Assembly: GCA_030123625.1 (NCBI GenBank) | Contig: CP126121.1 | Span: forward strand, 908,179 to 972,178 | Origin: Nitrospira sp. | GTDB lineage: Bacteria; Nitrospirota; Nitrospiria; Nitrospirales; Nitrospiraceae | Direction of reading: 5' to 3' | Length of the DNA stretch: 64,000 nt | In this document: one piece after another, positions 26,760 to 35,724 of the stretch | How the letters are laid out: each line of letters opens with the position of its first letter | Numbering within the stretch: the first letter of the stretch is position 1 | Notes under the pieces: generated by a model | The model's database searches: none | What the model was told of the DNA's origin: nothing | The model's input: only the letters and a program-made list of their open reading frames with translations | Translations under genes and position numbers: made by a program

Positions 26760-27980
26760 ATGCGTCCCGGATCGATACTGTTGGCCTTCACCGTCGTCGC
26801 GACTGTTTACGCTTCGTCTCTCGCCCGTTCTCATTCACTGAACGAATACAATCTCTCCGACGACGGTAATTCGCCACAGGCGTCCGAGGCGACGCCCGGA
26901 CTTGGGTTCAACGAACCGACTGATGCGGTGACGGAGGTCGCATCGCTGCGCCGAACAGTCCGTCTCTTACCAAACGACGCAGACTACCGGTTAAAACTAG
27001 CCGGAGCCCTTTCTCGTGTCGGCGATGTGGATGCCGCGGTTGAGGAATGCCGTGCGGCGATTACATTGCAACCTGATGATGGGAATGCCCATCTCCAGCT
27101 GGGCCTCATGCTCATGGCGAAACAAGAATGGCGGGCCGCCGCTTCCGCTCTGGGAGAAGCCATCCGGTTGGAACCAAATCTGACCCACGCGCACTACAGC
27201 CTGGGAAGCGTCTACTACTCCCTCGGCAATGTGACCGCCGCCGTTCAATCCTATCGGCGGACGCTCGAATTGCATCCGCATTTCCCCGACGCACATTATC
27301 GACTCGCGCTGTTGTTGAGAATTGCAGGACGCACGCGAGAAGCCGTGCAGCATCTGGAAACGGCGGCGACCGGTGGGGTGCCTCAGGCCCGATTGTTCCT
27401 CGGCAATGCCTACCAGAGCGGGCAGGGCGTCGAGAAAAATCTCGGTTTGGCGATCTTTTGGTGGATGCAAGCCGCTGACCTCGGTCAGCAAACCGCAGCC
27501 GATTCGTTGTCCAAGGTAAGACGCCAAGCGCTATCCTCGGAATCGACGAAGCAGCGACGCGTGGAATTGCAGAGCGCGTTGCAGAACTACCGCAACACCC
27601 TCTGGAACGACTTTCCCGATATCAGCCGCCCGACTCAACAACAATCGTTAGGGAAGGTCCTTCTGGAGCAAAACCGTGCAGAAGATGCGGTTCCGGTACT
27701 GTTGAAGGAATGCTTCGCGTTGAGCGAAGAGGCCCACGCAGAACTCGCCACACTCTATGAGACCGGATGGGAACAGTCTCTGAAACCGTACAACAAGAAC
27801 ATTCTGGCCTGTTTTGAATCGACATCGGCTGACGGCTTCGATTCGGCGAAGAAAATCCTGGCTCGTATCTATGCCAAGGGGCTCGGTCTGGATGCCGACA
27901 TTCCGAAAGCGAAGGCGCTCCTCAAAAGCCTTCCCAAACAAGAAGCACAATCCTTGATCGAGGAATTAAGGCTCAACTAG
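26760..27980 (+). CDS. TPR/Sel1-repeat exported protein
   Basis: A 406-aa protein with a signal peptide (GSILLAFTVVATVYASSLA), then about four TPR units at 60-210 (DYRLKLAGALSRVGDVDAAVEECRAA, NAHLQLGLMLMAKQEW, AHYSLGSVYYSLGNVTAAVQSY, AHYRLALLLRIAGRTREAV). Sel1-like repeats follow (ARLFLGNAYQSGQGVEKNLGLAIFWWMQAAD; ARIYAKGLGLDADIPKAKALL). It is probably a periplasmic scaffold for protein contacts. A TTG at 26754 is in frame, but the ATG at 26760 directly precedes the signal. Confidence 0.8.
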   Translation: MRPGSILLAFTVVATVYASSLARSHSLNEYNLSDDGNSPQASEATPGLGFNEPTDAVTEVASLRRTVRLLPNDADYRLKLAGALSRVGDVDAAVEECRAAITLQPDDGNAHLQLGLMLMAKQEWRAAASALGEAIRLEPNLTHAHYSLGSVYYSLGNVTAAVQSYRRTLELHPHFPDAHYRLALLLRIAGRTREAVQHLETAATGGVPQARLFLGNAYQSGQGVEKNLGLAIFWWMQAADLGQQTAADSLSKVRRQALSSESTKQRRVELQSALQNYRNTLWNDFPDISRPTQQQSLGKVLLEQNRAEDAVPVLLKECFALSEEAHAELATLYETGWEQSLKPYNKNILACFESTSADGFDSAKKILARIYAKGLGLDADIPKAKALLKSLPKQEAQSLIEELRLN

Positions 27981-27983
27981 TCG

Positions 27984-28250
27984 TATGCCGCAATCAATCG
28001 CGACCTGCGGACAGGCGTATCGGAGGGATGGTTTCGCGAGGACTTGTACTTCAGGCTGACCGGGATGGTCTTCCACCTCCCGCCGCTGCGCGAGCGCGCC
28101 GGAGACATTCCACTTCTCGCCGACATCTTCCTGAACCAGCTTGCTGAGTCGATAGGGAAGCCGGTCCCTCGACTGACGAATGAGGCGCTTCGTGCATTGA
28201 CCGACCACGACTGGAAAGGAAATGTGCGGGAGCTCCGCCACTGTTTATAA
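27984..28250 (+). pseudogene. Fragment of a sigma-54-dependent response regulator (NtrC family)
   Basis: An open stretch with no valid start encodes the second half of a sigma-54 AAA domain: FREDLYFRLTGMVFHLPPLR, ERAGDIPLLADIFL and WKGNVRELRHCL, all diagnostic of NtrC-type activators. The N-terminal receiver, Walker motifs and GAFTGA loop are missing, and a stop follows directly after the NVREL block, so no HTH domain remains. It starts just after the TPR gene stop. It cannot function as an activator. Confidence 0.85.
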
Positions 28251-28344
28251 ACTGATACGCTGCACATAGCACCCTTCACCGCCTCAGCGCCTTTCGCCAA
28301 ACAACCTGTGAGCAAGATATAGCATCGTCATTATCCCGACTCTG

Positions 28345-28752
28345 CTAGAGAGACGTGCAAGTAGTCACTCTGACACGGAGCACCGCTTCTTGCTGAAAGC
28401 GCGTTTTGTAGGACGCGATAATTTCCTGAACGGCTTGGCTCGGCGCAGCATCATCCGGATGAACAAGGCTCAATACATACGAGGGCTCGCGAATCACTTT
28501 GCCGGAAGCCGATCGCCACTGGCCGGACGCCTGCCAGGTCGAAAGTCCTTCAGGAAAACGGGGGGTGACCGTTTCGCTGAGAAATTGCGCCCAGGCTTCC
28601 GGCGTGACATAACCTGACGGCGTTTGGGTTCCGAAATACAGCAATTCTTGCACCGTCATCCGCCCATCGCCGCTGCAGGGCATAGGGTTCATCGCTCCGC
28701 AACCTGCGAGAGAAACAAGACACAGCAGGATACCCTGCAGATTTCGAGACAC
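28345..28752 (-). CDS. DUF3574 lipoprotein
   Basis: A 135-aa lipoprotein with signal and lipobox (GILLCLVSLAGCGAM). The rest matches DUF3574: ELLYFGTQTPSGYVTPEAWAQF, VTPRFPEGLSTWQASGQWR and IREPSYVLSLVHPDD. Function of the family is unknown. It starts at GTG (28752) with a GAGAGG-like sequence some distance upstream, so the start is moderately certain. Confidence 0.75.
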   Translation of the reverse strand: MSRNLQGILLCLVSLAGCGAMNPMPCSGDGRMTVQELLYFGTQTPSGYVTPEAWAQFLSETVTPRFPEGLSTWQASGQWRSASGKVIREPSYVLSLVHPDDAAPSQAVQEIIASYKTRFQQEAVLRVRVTTCTSL

Positions 28753-28892
28753 GCTACCACCGGCCTCTCTGTTCCGCCAAATGGCTGAGCCTCATTGGGC
28801 CAACCCGCACTCGTATCGGACCCCGGTGTCTATTCGCATAACGCTCACCGGATGGTGATAGAACATTCACATCTCAGTTGCGATCTCTTTAT

Positions 28893-30479
28893 TTATTTCA
28901 ATGCGAGACGCCGGTCTCTCGTTCCGTCAGTGTTGCCGCCAATTCTGCCCTCCTCTACTGATTCCGATAGCCGCCGCGCTCGACCATCCGTAAAAATTTT
29001 CCGTAGTGCTTCACGATGACTTTGCCAATGATTCTGAGCAACAGATTCCATCCGCCGGTCGACGCGGTCGGACCACCACCACACCAGTCCACCGAAACAG
29101 GCATAGATGCCTCCGATGACGAAGTTAGGAACCGGCCACCATTGAGCAATGGCGTCCGCAACCTGCGGAAACGGCGGCAAAGCATACCACCAGGCGACGG
29201 CCGGTATTGAGGCCGCAACGAAAGTGTAATAGGACATCTTTCCGCTTTTGACTGTCCCACTCATGCCGTCGAGCAAGGACCCATTCCTCGCCGCATCAGA
29301 AACCTGCCCTTCAACGTGCGCCACCTGCCGCTCGATCTTCCAAAGCGCTTGGTCTGACGGCCATGATTGCCCGTCATTCGTCTGAACCACCAAGCATTGG
29401 TGAGGCAAATTGACGGGTGCATAACACCCGGTGCCGTTCGCAATACGCTCAAAGACGCTGACGTGGACCTTCGGGTACGTCATATGGTGGGCGCGACAGA
29501 GCTTGATGATGTCACGCGGCTCCCATCGGTAGTACACGCCCAGTCCGGCGCGTGCATCATAGAGTTCGTCGTGCACGTCCTGGTGTGTGCGCACATACTC
29601 GCGATCCGCTTTGATAAAACGCAACCCGCAGCGCTCCGCTTCCGCCATCATCCAGTCCAACGCCACCAGAGACATGCCATGCTTCACATAGCCGCCGCCC
29701 ACGTTGGAATGCACACCGGCGAACCACACCTGATCCACGTGAGTGGCAGAAATTCCTTTCTCGTTCCACAATTCCGGCAGGAACGTTCGACGGTCGTCAT
29801 CGATAGACAGAGCTTGGCAAGCACGCTTAATACGGCTGCTGGGCGTCAATTCAGAAAATCGCATGGGATAGATCCAGTTGAAGAGATCACGCAATTCTTC
29901 AAACGGCATCCCGACTGCCCCGACCGTATCCCATACCCCGACAAATTCAATGGAAGCTTCGTAGGCCTCGTACGGCCTTCGACAGAGCGCGGTGGAATCG
30001 TCTGTTGACTGGTTGTGGCGCCGCTCGCTGTCCCACACACGCTGAAACGCTTTTTTGCGAAAATCCTTCCAACATTGTTTGATACGTTTTTTGAGCGATG
30101 CTTCGCTGATGGTCTTAATATTCACAATGCCGCAGCATTGGATCAAACCCGACAAGGCCCTGACCGTATAGGCTCCCCGGCTGAATCCAAAAAGGTAGAT
30201 GGAATCACCCGGCTCATAGACATGAACCAACTCAGTGTAGAGATCCCTGACGTTCTTGGCAAACCCATAGCCGAACGCCCCGCCGATCAACTTGACCGGA
30301 GCCAGGCGCGAAGTGCCGACCCCATCGTCATAGAACGCGACTTGCGGCGTCAGGGTCTGATCGTACTTATGTCCTTGAATGTCCACCGCTTCGTAGAGTT
30401 TGAAGACATTGGTCCCTCTCGCTTTAATGGCCGTATTCCCGGTTCCATCCGAACACAACACGATGTTTTTGCCTGGCAT
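28893..30479 (-). CDS. DUF2235 alpha/beta hydrolase (Tle1-like phospholipase fold)
   Basis: A 528-aa protein with DUF2235, the fold of T6SS Tle1-type lipases. The N-terminus KNIVLCSDGTGNTAIK is typical; the nucleophile is Ser100 in LFGFSRGAY; the Asp is in FVGVWDTVGAVG and the His in WFAGVHSNVGGGY. Two hydrophobic segments near 425-485 (FVAASIPAVAWWYALPP, FVIGGIYACFGGLVWWW) suggest membrane attachment, so it may be a membrane-linked lipase rather than an injected toxin; no T6SS gene is nearby. The start at 30479 follows a GAGGGGG site; the upstream ATG at 30494 contains that site. A truncated paralogue lies at 39834-40166. Confidence 0.8.
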   Translation of the reverse strand: MPGKNIVLCSDGTGNTAIKARGTNVFKLYEAVDIQGHKYDQTLTPQVAFYDDGVGTSRLAPVKLIGGAFGYGFAKNVRDLYTELVHVYEPGDSIYLFGFSRGAYTVRALSGLIQCCGIVNIKTISEASLKKRIKQCWKDFRKKAFQRVWDSERRHNQSTDDSTALCRRPYEAYEASIEFVGVWDTVGAVGMPFEELRDLFNWIYPMRFSELTPSSRIKRACQALSIDDDRRTFLPELWNEKGISATHVDQVWFAGVHSNVGGGYVKHGMSLVALDWMMAEAERCGLRFIKADREYVRTHQDVHDELYDARAGLGVYYRWEPRDIIKLCRAHHMTYPKVHVSVFERIANGTGCYAPVNLPHQCLVVQTNDGQSWPSDQALWKIERQVAHVEGQVSDAARNGSLLDGMSGTVKSGKMSYYTFVAASIPAVAWWYALPPFPQVADAIAQWWPVPNFVIGGIYACFGGLVWWWSDRVDRRMESVAQNHWQSHREALRKIFTDGRARRLSESVEEGRIGGNTDGTRDRRLALK

Positions 30480-30815
30480 ACGACACCCCCTCATTCGGCA
30501 TTTCCGGATCCGCCCCGCTTTTCAGCCATTTCACTCAGCAAGCGTTGGGTTACTTGCAGCAAAGGCAAACCTCATACCTGTTAGGATGGTCAACTGACCT
30601 CCTTGCTGTACAGAGGCTTATGCGGCGTAGGCGAATAAGAGAAAGTGCGAGTCGGCAGACCTGTATCATTATGGATAAAGAACTGAATCCAAATTGATTC
30701 ACAAAAGTGCGTTTGACTCTGAGAGTATTATTGCTGTCAAGCGATGGTAAGAGGGGCACTGAAGTCGTTTCAAATCAGGATGCAATTCAGCGGATACAGA
30801 GCCGTATCTTCAACC
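30480..30815. other. Intergenic region with no supported gene
   Basis: About 335 bases between the DUF2235 start and the stop of the small basic protein gene. No tRNA, terminator with U-tract or coding frame with a credible start is seen. It presumably holds the DUF2235 promoter. Confidence 0.45.
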
Positions 30816-31112
30816 TCACCCAACCTCAGGTCTGGTTCCTTTCGCACCTTCGGCTGCGAGCACCCGCTCGGCTCGTGCAATCGCATCCTGCAAGGCCTTT
30901 AGCCTCTTTCCTGTTCTCCTGGTTTTCGGCACATAAGCCACATAGCGGGATGCCGCTCTCGTCAACTCCCGCAACGTCTTTTTCAAATCATTCTCTTCCG
31001 TGAATTTCCTCGCTGCTGAGGCTCGAGCCAATGCCAGCCGCCTACGCGGGCCCACATACGGTTGGGGAGCGATCGGATTATCTTTTTCGAGCTCAGGCCG
31101 TCTGAATATCAT
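30816..31112 (-). CDS. Small basic hypothetical protein
   Basis: Unrecognised 98-aa basic, helical protein (KKTLRELTRAASRYVAYVPK, GKRLKALQDAIARAERVLA). The ATG at 31112 follows GGAGAG at seven bases, so it is preferred to the upstream codons at 31139. No signal peptide or metal motif. The charge suggests nucleic-acid or ribosome contact, but nothing proves it. Confidence 0.55.
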   Translation of the reverse strand: MIFRRPELEKDNPIAPQPYVGPRRRLALARASAARKFTEENDLKKTLRELTRAASRYVAYVPKTRRTGKRLKALQDAIARAERVLAAEGAKGTRPEVG

Positions 31113-31231
31113 GGTATTTCTCTCCATGGAAGGAGACACCGTACCATAACCCGCACGCGGTTTATAGAGTACTCCGCCGGCTATTCCACCTCATGAGTCT
31201 GACTCCATCCCCGGACTCGGCTTTCTTACGT

Positions 31232-31885
31232 TCAACCATTGGAGTCTCGTACCCGTTTTCTCCATGCGGGAAGGAAGGCCGGTGTTACCGCTGCATAGCG
31301 ATCATAGGTCTCACGGAATTGCCTCCGGGCCTCCGCCTCCTCTTGGTGCGCAAGAAGGATATACATCCCCACCAGCACCGGGAACATGAGCAGGGTCGGA
31401 ACAGTCGGCCACTGGAGAAGAAAACCCAGCATCATGATGATGAAAGCGGCATACTGAGGATGTCTGATCAAGGCATAGGGGCCGCTCGTAGCCAAGACCT
31501 GGGCCCGTTGCGCCCGGTACAAGATGCGCCATGAGACCGCCAGCAGAATCAGCCCTACGAAGACCAGCACCTCGCTGAAAACATGCAACGGGTCAGAATG
31601 TGCAGGGCCTTGCCCGCCCAGCAAGACGTGCCAGAAATGGCCGGTGTCGTGCGCAAACGGATCCACCTCGGGATAATGGCTCACGAGCCATCCGGAGAGC
31701 AGATAGATGCTCAAGGGAAATCCGTACATCTCCGCGAACAAGGCCACGATAAACGCGGAGAAGGCACCGAGCGAACGCCAATCACGCCCCGTTCGCGGGC
31801 GCGTGAAGCTCAGTGCGAAAACAATGAAGAAGAGAGAATTGACGAGGACAAGCCACCACACCCCATAGGCTGCGTCGTGATCCAT
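31232..31885 (-). CDS. Isoprenylcysteine carboxyl methyltransferase-like membrane protein
   Basis: A 217-aa integral membrane protein with several hydrophobic spans and the ICMT/PEMT C-terminal signature: LATSGPYALIRHPQYAAFI, then EEAEARRQFRETYDRYAAVTP. These blocks form the SAM-binding part of the family. Bacterial members methylate small molecules or lipids; the substrate here is unknown. The ATG at 31885 follows GAGGGG; a TTG two codons earlier is in frame. Confidence 0.8.
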   Translation of the reverse strand: MDHDAAYGVWWLVLVNSLFFIVFALSFTRPRTGRDWRSLGAFSAFIVALFAEMYGFPLSIYLLSGWLVSHYPEVDPFAHDTGHFWHVLLGGQGPAHSDPLHVFSEVLVFVGLILLAVSWRILYRAQRAQVLATSGPYALIRHPQYAAFIIMMLGFLLQWPTVPTLLMFPVLVGMYILLAHQEEAEARRQFRETYDRYAAVTPAFLPAWRKRVRDSNG

Positions 31886-32084
31886 CGGCAAGTCCCCTCA
31901 CTTACACAAATCCTGTAGAACCAATATTGGTCATCGCCATCAATGATCACACCAACAGCCGCCGGACAGAGAGGTCCAACGGCACCCTGCCCCCATTCAT
32001 TCTCTTCACGTGTGGGCGAGAAGTTCTGAGGACGCACCGAACAAGGAAGGGTAAAAATTCGGATGGTCTTGAGCAGGCACCATC

Positions 32085-33119
32085 TCACCGTCTGCCTGTC
32101 TTCAACTTTGCGTAATGAGAGCAGCCTTTTGGCTCTCTGAGATCGCATGCTTTCCCGTAATACTTGAGTGCCTCAGCATCATCCGGCTTGATTCCCCTCC
32201 CGACTTGATAGACCATGCCGAGATGGATACAACCCTTCGCGTCCCCTGCATCACAGGCCTTCCTATAAAGGGTGGCGGCTCGAAGGTCGTCCTGCTTGAC
32301 GCCGGTTCCCTGAGCATACATCACGCCGAGATTGGCGCAGCCCTTCGCACTCCCCCCGTCACAGGCTCTTCTGTAGAAGTCGGCGGCTTGAAAGTTGTCC
32401 GGTTGGCCCCCCATTCCTTCGGCATGCATCACGCCAAGGTTGTAGCAGCCTCTCGCATTCCCCCCGTCACAGGCCTTCCTGTAGAAAGTGACGGCTTGAA
32501 CATCATCCTGTTGAACTCCAGTCCCCTCGGCATACATCACGCCAAGGTTGTAGCAGCCCTTCATATTCCCCCCGTCACAGGCTTTCCTAGAGAAGGCAGC
32601 GGCTAGAGCATCATCCTGTTGAACCACCGCCCCCTCGGCATGCATCACCCCCAGATTGTAACAGCCCTTCGCATTCCCCCCATCGCAGGCTTGCCTGTAG
32701 AAGTCGGCGGCTTGAACGTCGTCCTGTTGAACCCCAATCCCCTCGGCATACATCACGCCGAGATTGGCGCAGCCCTTCATGCTTCCCCCGTCACAGGCTT
32801 TCCTAGAGAAGACAGCGGCTTGAATATCATCCTGTGGGACACCGGTTCCTTCGGCATAGACTACGCCAAGATTGGAGCAGCCGTTCGCATCCCCGCCGTC
32901 ACAGGCTTTCCTGAAAAGGGCTGCAGCTCGAGTGTCATCTTGCTTCACCCCCTCGCCTTTTATATACAACAATCCTAGGGAAGTGCATGCCGTCGCAGTG
33001 CCTTTCTCACAGGCTGCTTTCACGTGTTGCAGCTGGTCGGCTGCCTCCGAGGGGCTCATCCCTGCTGAAATTAATGCTCCGAGGATAATGAATGCGTGAA
33101 GAAGCGAGCGAACCGTCAT
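32085..33119 (-). CDS. Cys-rich Sel1/Hcp-like repeat protein
   Basis: A 344-aa secreted protein: signal peptide (LLHAFIILGALISAGMSPSEA), then eight full and one partial 36-residue repeat of the form ACDGGNxKGCxNLGVMYAEGTGVQQDDxxAAxFYRK. Each repeat has two cysteines seven residues apart, the pattern of Helicobacter cysteine-rich (Hcp) Sel1-like proteins in which each pair forms a disulfide. It is likely periplasmic or secreted. The repeats are also near-identical at DNA level (108-bp units), so copy number could vary by recombination. Confidence 0.85.
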   Translation of the reverse strand: MTVRSLLHAFIILGALISAGMSPSEAADQLQHVKAACEKGTATACTSLGLLYIKGEGVKQDDTRAAALFRKACDGGDANGCSNLGVVYAEGTGVPQDDIQAAVFSRKACDGGSMKGCANLGVMYAEGIGVQQDDVQAADFYRQACDGGNAKGCYNLGVMHAEGAVVQQDDALAAAFSRKACDGGNMKGCYNLGVMYAEGTGVQQDDVQAVTFYRKACDGGNARGCYNLGVMHAEGMGGQPDNFQAADFYRRACDGGSAKGCANLGVMYAQGTGVKQDDLRAATLYRKACDAGDAKGCIHLGMVYQVGRGIKPDDAEALKYYGKACDLREPKGCSHYAKLKTGRR

Positions 33120-33615
33120 TGAGAACCTCCGAAGAAGCGGAAAATGTCGAGCGGGCGAAGTCTAGCGAGACAGACGATCAGATTCAAGGCGGGTGCGGGT
33201 CCCCCTAATCCGAACATCAATTTTGCCGGGATATCGGTCTCTGCCTTACAGATTCCTTTATGAATGAACGGCCAAATTCGCGAGAAAGCATGCGTGCGTC
33301 GTTGTGTGGAGCTCCGGCGATACAATTCGTATTCAAAATTGTCACTTTCACGAGAGGTTCCATATTCCTCACTGCCGCCGGAGCGGCATTCGGTTCTTCA
33401 CACCCGTTGCAAAGTGAATCGCGAAGGCGATACGATCGTCTTCCTCTTTCTCTTTCCATTCATGAAGAGGGAACAGCTCCGACATCGGTGTAGGCCTTCA
33501 CTTCAGGTGCTTCCGCTGAGCCTCCTGAGCGGTTTCATGTGCACATGAGTGTGTTGAAATCCAGTGGCGGGGATCCATGTGTGGTCGCCGCACCTTATCG
33601 ACTTGTGGGTGAAAC
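33120..33615. other. Divergent intergenic region
   Basis: About 500 bases between the Sel1 gene (minus) and the OmpA-type gene (plus). Short overlapping open frames here lack ribosome-binding sites and motifs. It should contain promoters for both divergent genes. A segment next to the Sel1 start (33092-33125) recurs at 35520-35552. Confidence 0.45.
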
Positions 33616-35457
33616 ATGATCGTCAAGTTGTCCGCCTTTGCCCTTGTATTCATCGCCATGTTGATCGGAAACGTGTCGATTTCTATCGCCGTCGAAGGTT
33701 CAGACGACCAGTCAACGCAAGACGAATTGGGCGTGATGAGAAACAATCTCCAGCAGGCCAAGCAAAAAATCACCGAGCTTGAGCGACAACTGGCGGGTGG
33801 CAATCTGGAGAGTGCAAAGCAACGGATCGGTGAGCTCGTTATCCAGCTCCGTGCCAAGGATAATGAGATCACAGCCCTGCGATCCAGCGCCCTCGAGAAT
33901 TCCAAGCAGCTTCGAGAGGATCTTGCGTCACAAACCGAGGAGCTCAACCAGGCCAAGCGTCGTATTGCCGAACTTGAACAACAGCTGGCAACGACGGGAA
34001 AAGGACAGGAATTGGCCCAGGCTAAACGCCGCGCCGCCGAAGCCGAACAACAGACGGCGAGGAAGGAACAAGAACTCGCGCAGGCCAAGCGCCGTATTGC
34101 CGAACTTGAACAACAGCTGGCCACGATGGGAAAAGGGCAGGAATTGGCTCCGGCCAAACGCCGAGCCACCGAAGCTGAACAACAAGTCGCGGCGGCGAAA
34201 GAGCAAGAGCTGGCACAGGTCAAGCGTCGCCTCACCGACGCAGAACAACAGATGGCGGAGAAAGAGCATGAATTGGCCCAGGCTAAGCGCCGTGTCACCG
34301 AAGCCGATCTGCAGATGGCGGGGAAAGAGCAGGAATTGGCGCAGACCAAACGCCGTGCCGCTGAAGTCGACCAGCAGATGGCAGGGAAAGAGCAGGAACT
34401 GGCGCAGGCCAAACGCCGTATCACCGACGCGGAGCAGCAGACGACGGGGAAAGAACACGAATTGACGCAGGCTAAGCGCCGTATCACCGACGCAGAACAA
34501 CGGATGGCGGAGAAAGAGCATGAATTGGCCCAGGCTAAGCGCCGTATCACCGAAGCCGAACAGCAGACGGCAGGGAAAGAGCTAGAGCTGGCGCAAGCCA
34601 AGCGTCGTGTCACCGAAGCCGAGCAACAAACGGCGAAGAAAGAGCAAGAGCTGGCGCAGGTCAAGGAGGATCTCAAACAAGTCACGCAAAAGCTGGCGGA
34701 CCTCAATCCCCAACTCGCAGCCAAAGACGCGGAGCTTGTGCACACAAAGCAATTGTTGGCGGACCTTGAGCTCAATTCATCCAAACAAGCCGGACCGACT
34801 CCCGCTCAGGAGGAGAACCCTCCCTCGCTTGCTCTGCAGCCTATCGATCATAGTCTCTCCTTGACCAACCTTGCCGGCCCAGACTCTGAGGTCACCGATG
34901 ATGGAGAAACATTCGCCTCAAGTAGTGACCTCGGCAAGATAAGCGAGAGCCTTACGAATCTATTACAGCCCGAACTCAAAAAGGGCAGTGCGGCCTTGAA
35001 GCAGCGAGGAAATAAATTGACCCTCGCATTGGCAACGGGTGAGTTATTTTCCACAGGTGACGCGACGGTCACCTTAGGAGGGACCTCGTTGCTCGAGCGG
35101 GTCGGAGTCGTCTTGCACGGATTCCGTTACCAGAGCATTGAGGTCGCCGGGCATACCGACAACGCGCCCCTCCGGAACGACCCTCGGAAAGGCTTTCGGG
35201 ATAATGCCGAACTCTCCCGGGCACGGGCCGAACATGCCGTTCAGGTACTGATCAATGGAGGGCTTGAGGCCGACCGAGTCAAAGCCGTGGGGTACGCGGA
35301 CAGCAAGCCTATCGCGACCAATGATACCGAAAAGGGCCGGAGCAAGAACCGACGAATTGAAATCGTGATCACACAGGGGGCAGAATCGGGTAGCACTGAG
35401 GGCGATGGAAAAGCGCAAGTCGGCAAGAAACCTCAAGATGCTCCGCTCAAACGGTGA
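33616..35457 (+). CDS. Coiled-coil OmpA-family protein
   Basis: A 613-aa envelope protein. N-terminal signal or anchor (LSAFALVFIAMLIGNVSISIA); a very long coiled coil from about residue 40 to 390 built of 21-residue repeats (KEQELAQAKRRITDAEQQxAG, three heptads each); then a linker and a C-terminal OmpA/MotB peptidoglycan-binding domain (about 475-590) with IEVAGHTDNAPL, LSRARAEHAVQVLI, VGYADSKPIA and KNRRIEIVI. The Asp and Arg that bind diaminopimelate are present. It probably spans from the inner membrane to the peptidoglycan. The 63-bp DNA repeats invite length variation. Confidence 0.88.
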   Translation: MIVKLSAFALVFIAMLIGNVSISIAVEGSDDQSTQDELGVMRNNLQQAKQKITELERQLAGGNLESAKQRIGELVIQLRAKDNEITALRSSALENSKQLREDLASQTEELNQAKRRIAELEQQLATTGKGQELAQAKRRAAEAEQQTARKEQELAQAKRRIAELEQQLATMGKGQELAPAKRRATEAEQQVAAAKEQELAQVKRRLTDAEQQMAEKEHELAQAKRRVTEADLQMAGKEQELAQTKRRAAEVDQQMAGKEQELAQAKRRITDAEQQTTGKEHELTQAKRRITDAEQRMAEKEHELAQAKRRITEAEQQTAGKELELAQAKRRVTEAEQQTAKKEQELAQVKEDLKQVTQKLADLNPQLAAKDAELVHTKQLLADLELNSSKQAGPTPAQEENPPSLALQPIDHSLSLTNLAGPDSEVTDDGETFASSSDLGKISESLTNLLQPELKKGSAALKQRGNKLTLALATGELFSTGDATVTLGGTSLLERVGVVLHGFRYQSIEVAGHTDNAPLRNDPRKGFRDNAELSRARAEHAVQVLINGGLEADRVKAVGYADSKPIATNDTEKGRSKNRRIEIVITQGAESGSTEGDGKAQVGKKPQDAPLKR

Positions 35458-35519
35458 CGATGGTCGACAATTACAGTCTCATCCTTCTTGCTGAGACCAA
35501 TACCCCGAAGTCGGAATGG

Positions 35520-35552
35520 ATGCGTGAAGAAGCGGGCGAACCGTTATTGAGT
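35520..35552. repeat. Partial copy of the Sel1 gene 5' end
   Basis: ATGCGTGAAGAAGCGGGCG and following bases repeat, with few differences, the sequence at 33092-33125 that spans the start of the Sel1/Hcp-like gene. Weaker similarity continues for about 60 bases further (GAAGTCT...GAGACAG). It suggests a partial duplication of the promoter-start region on the far side of the OmpA gene. Confidence 0.45.
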
Positions 35553-35724
35553 AACCCTCCTGAACAATCGGCGGCAGCGGAGCGACGAAGTCTCGTGAGA
35601 CAGCGATGGGCACTCAAGGCGAGAACCAGAGCGCCTCTCTTCCACTCATTTTGCCGGCATTTGATCGCTGTATATAGTGGGCACATTGGCAAACAAGTCG
35701 GCGAATCGCGGCTGGGCCGTGAAG

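Noticed and set aside
32115..32978. Repetitive plus-strand frames
   Set aside because: Shadows of the 108-bp repeats of the Sel1/Hcp-like gene.
32085..34660. Possible CRISPR-like periodic repeats
   Set aside because: The periodic units (108 bp and 63 bp) are coding repeats with continuous reading frames and no unique spacers; no cas gene is present.
33498..34784. 428-codon minus-strand frame, Cys/Ser-rich
   Set aside because: It is the antisense shadow of the 63-bp coiled-coil repeats of the OmpA-type gene; the repeat phase keeps it free of stops. The plus strand has signal peptide, heptads and an OmpA domain.
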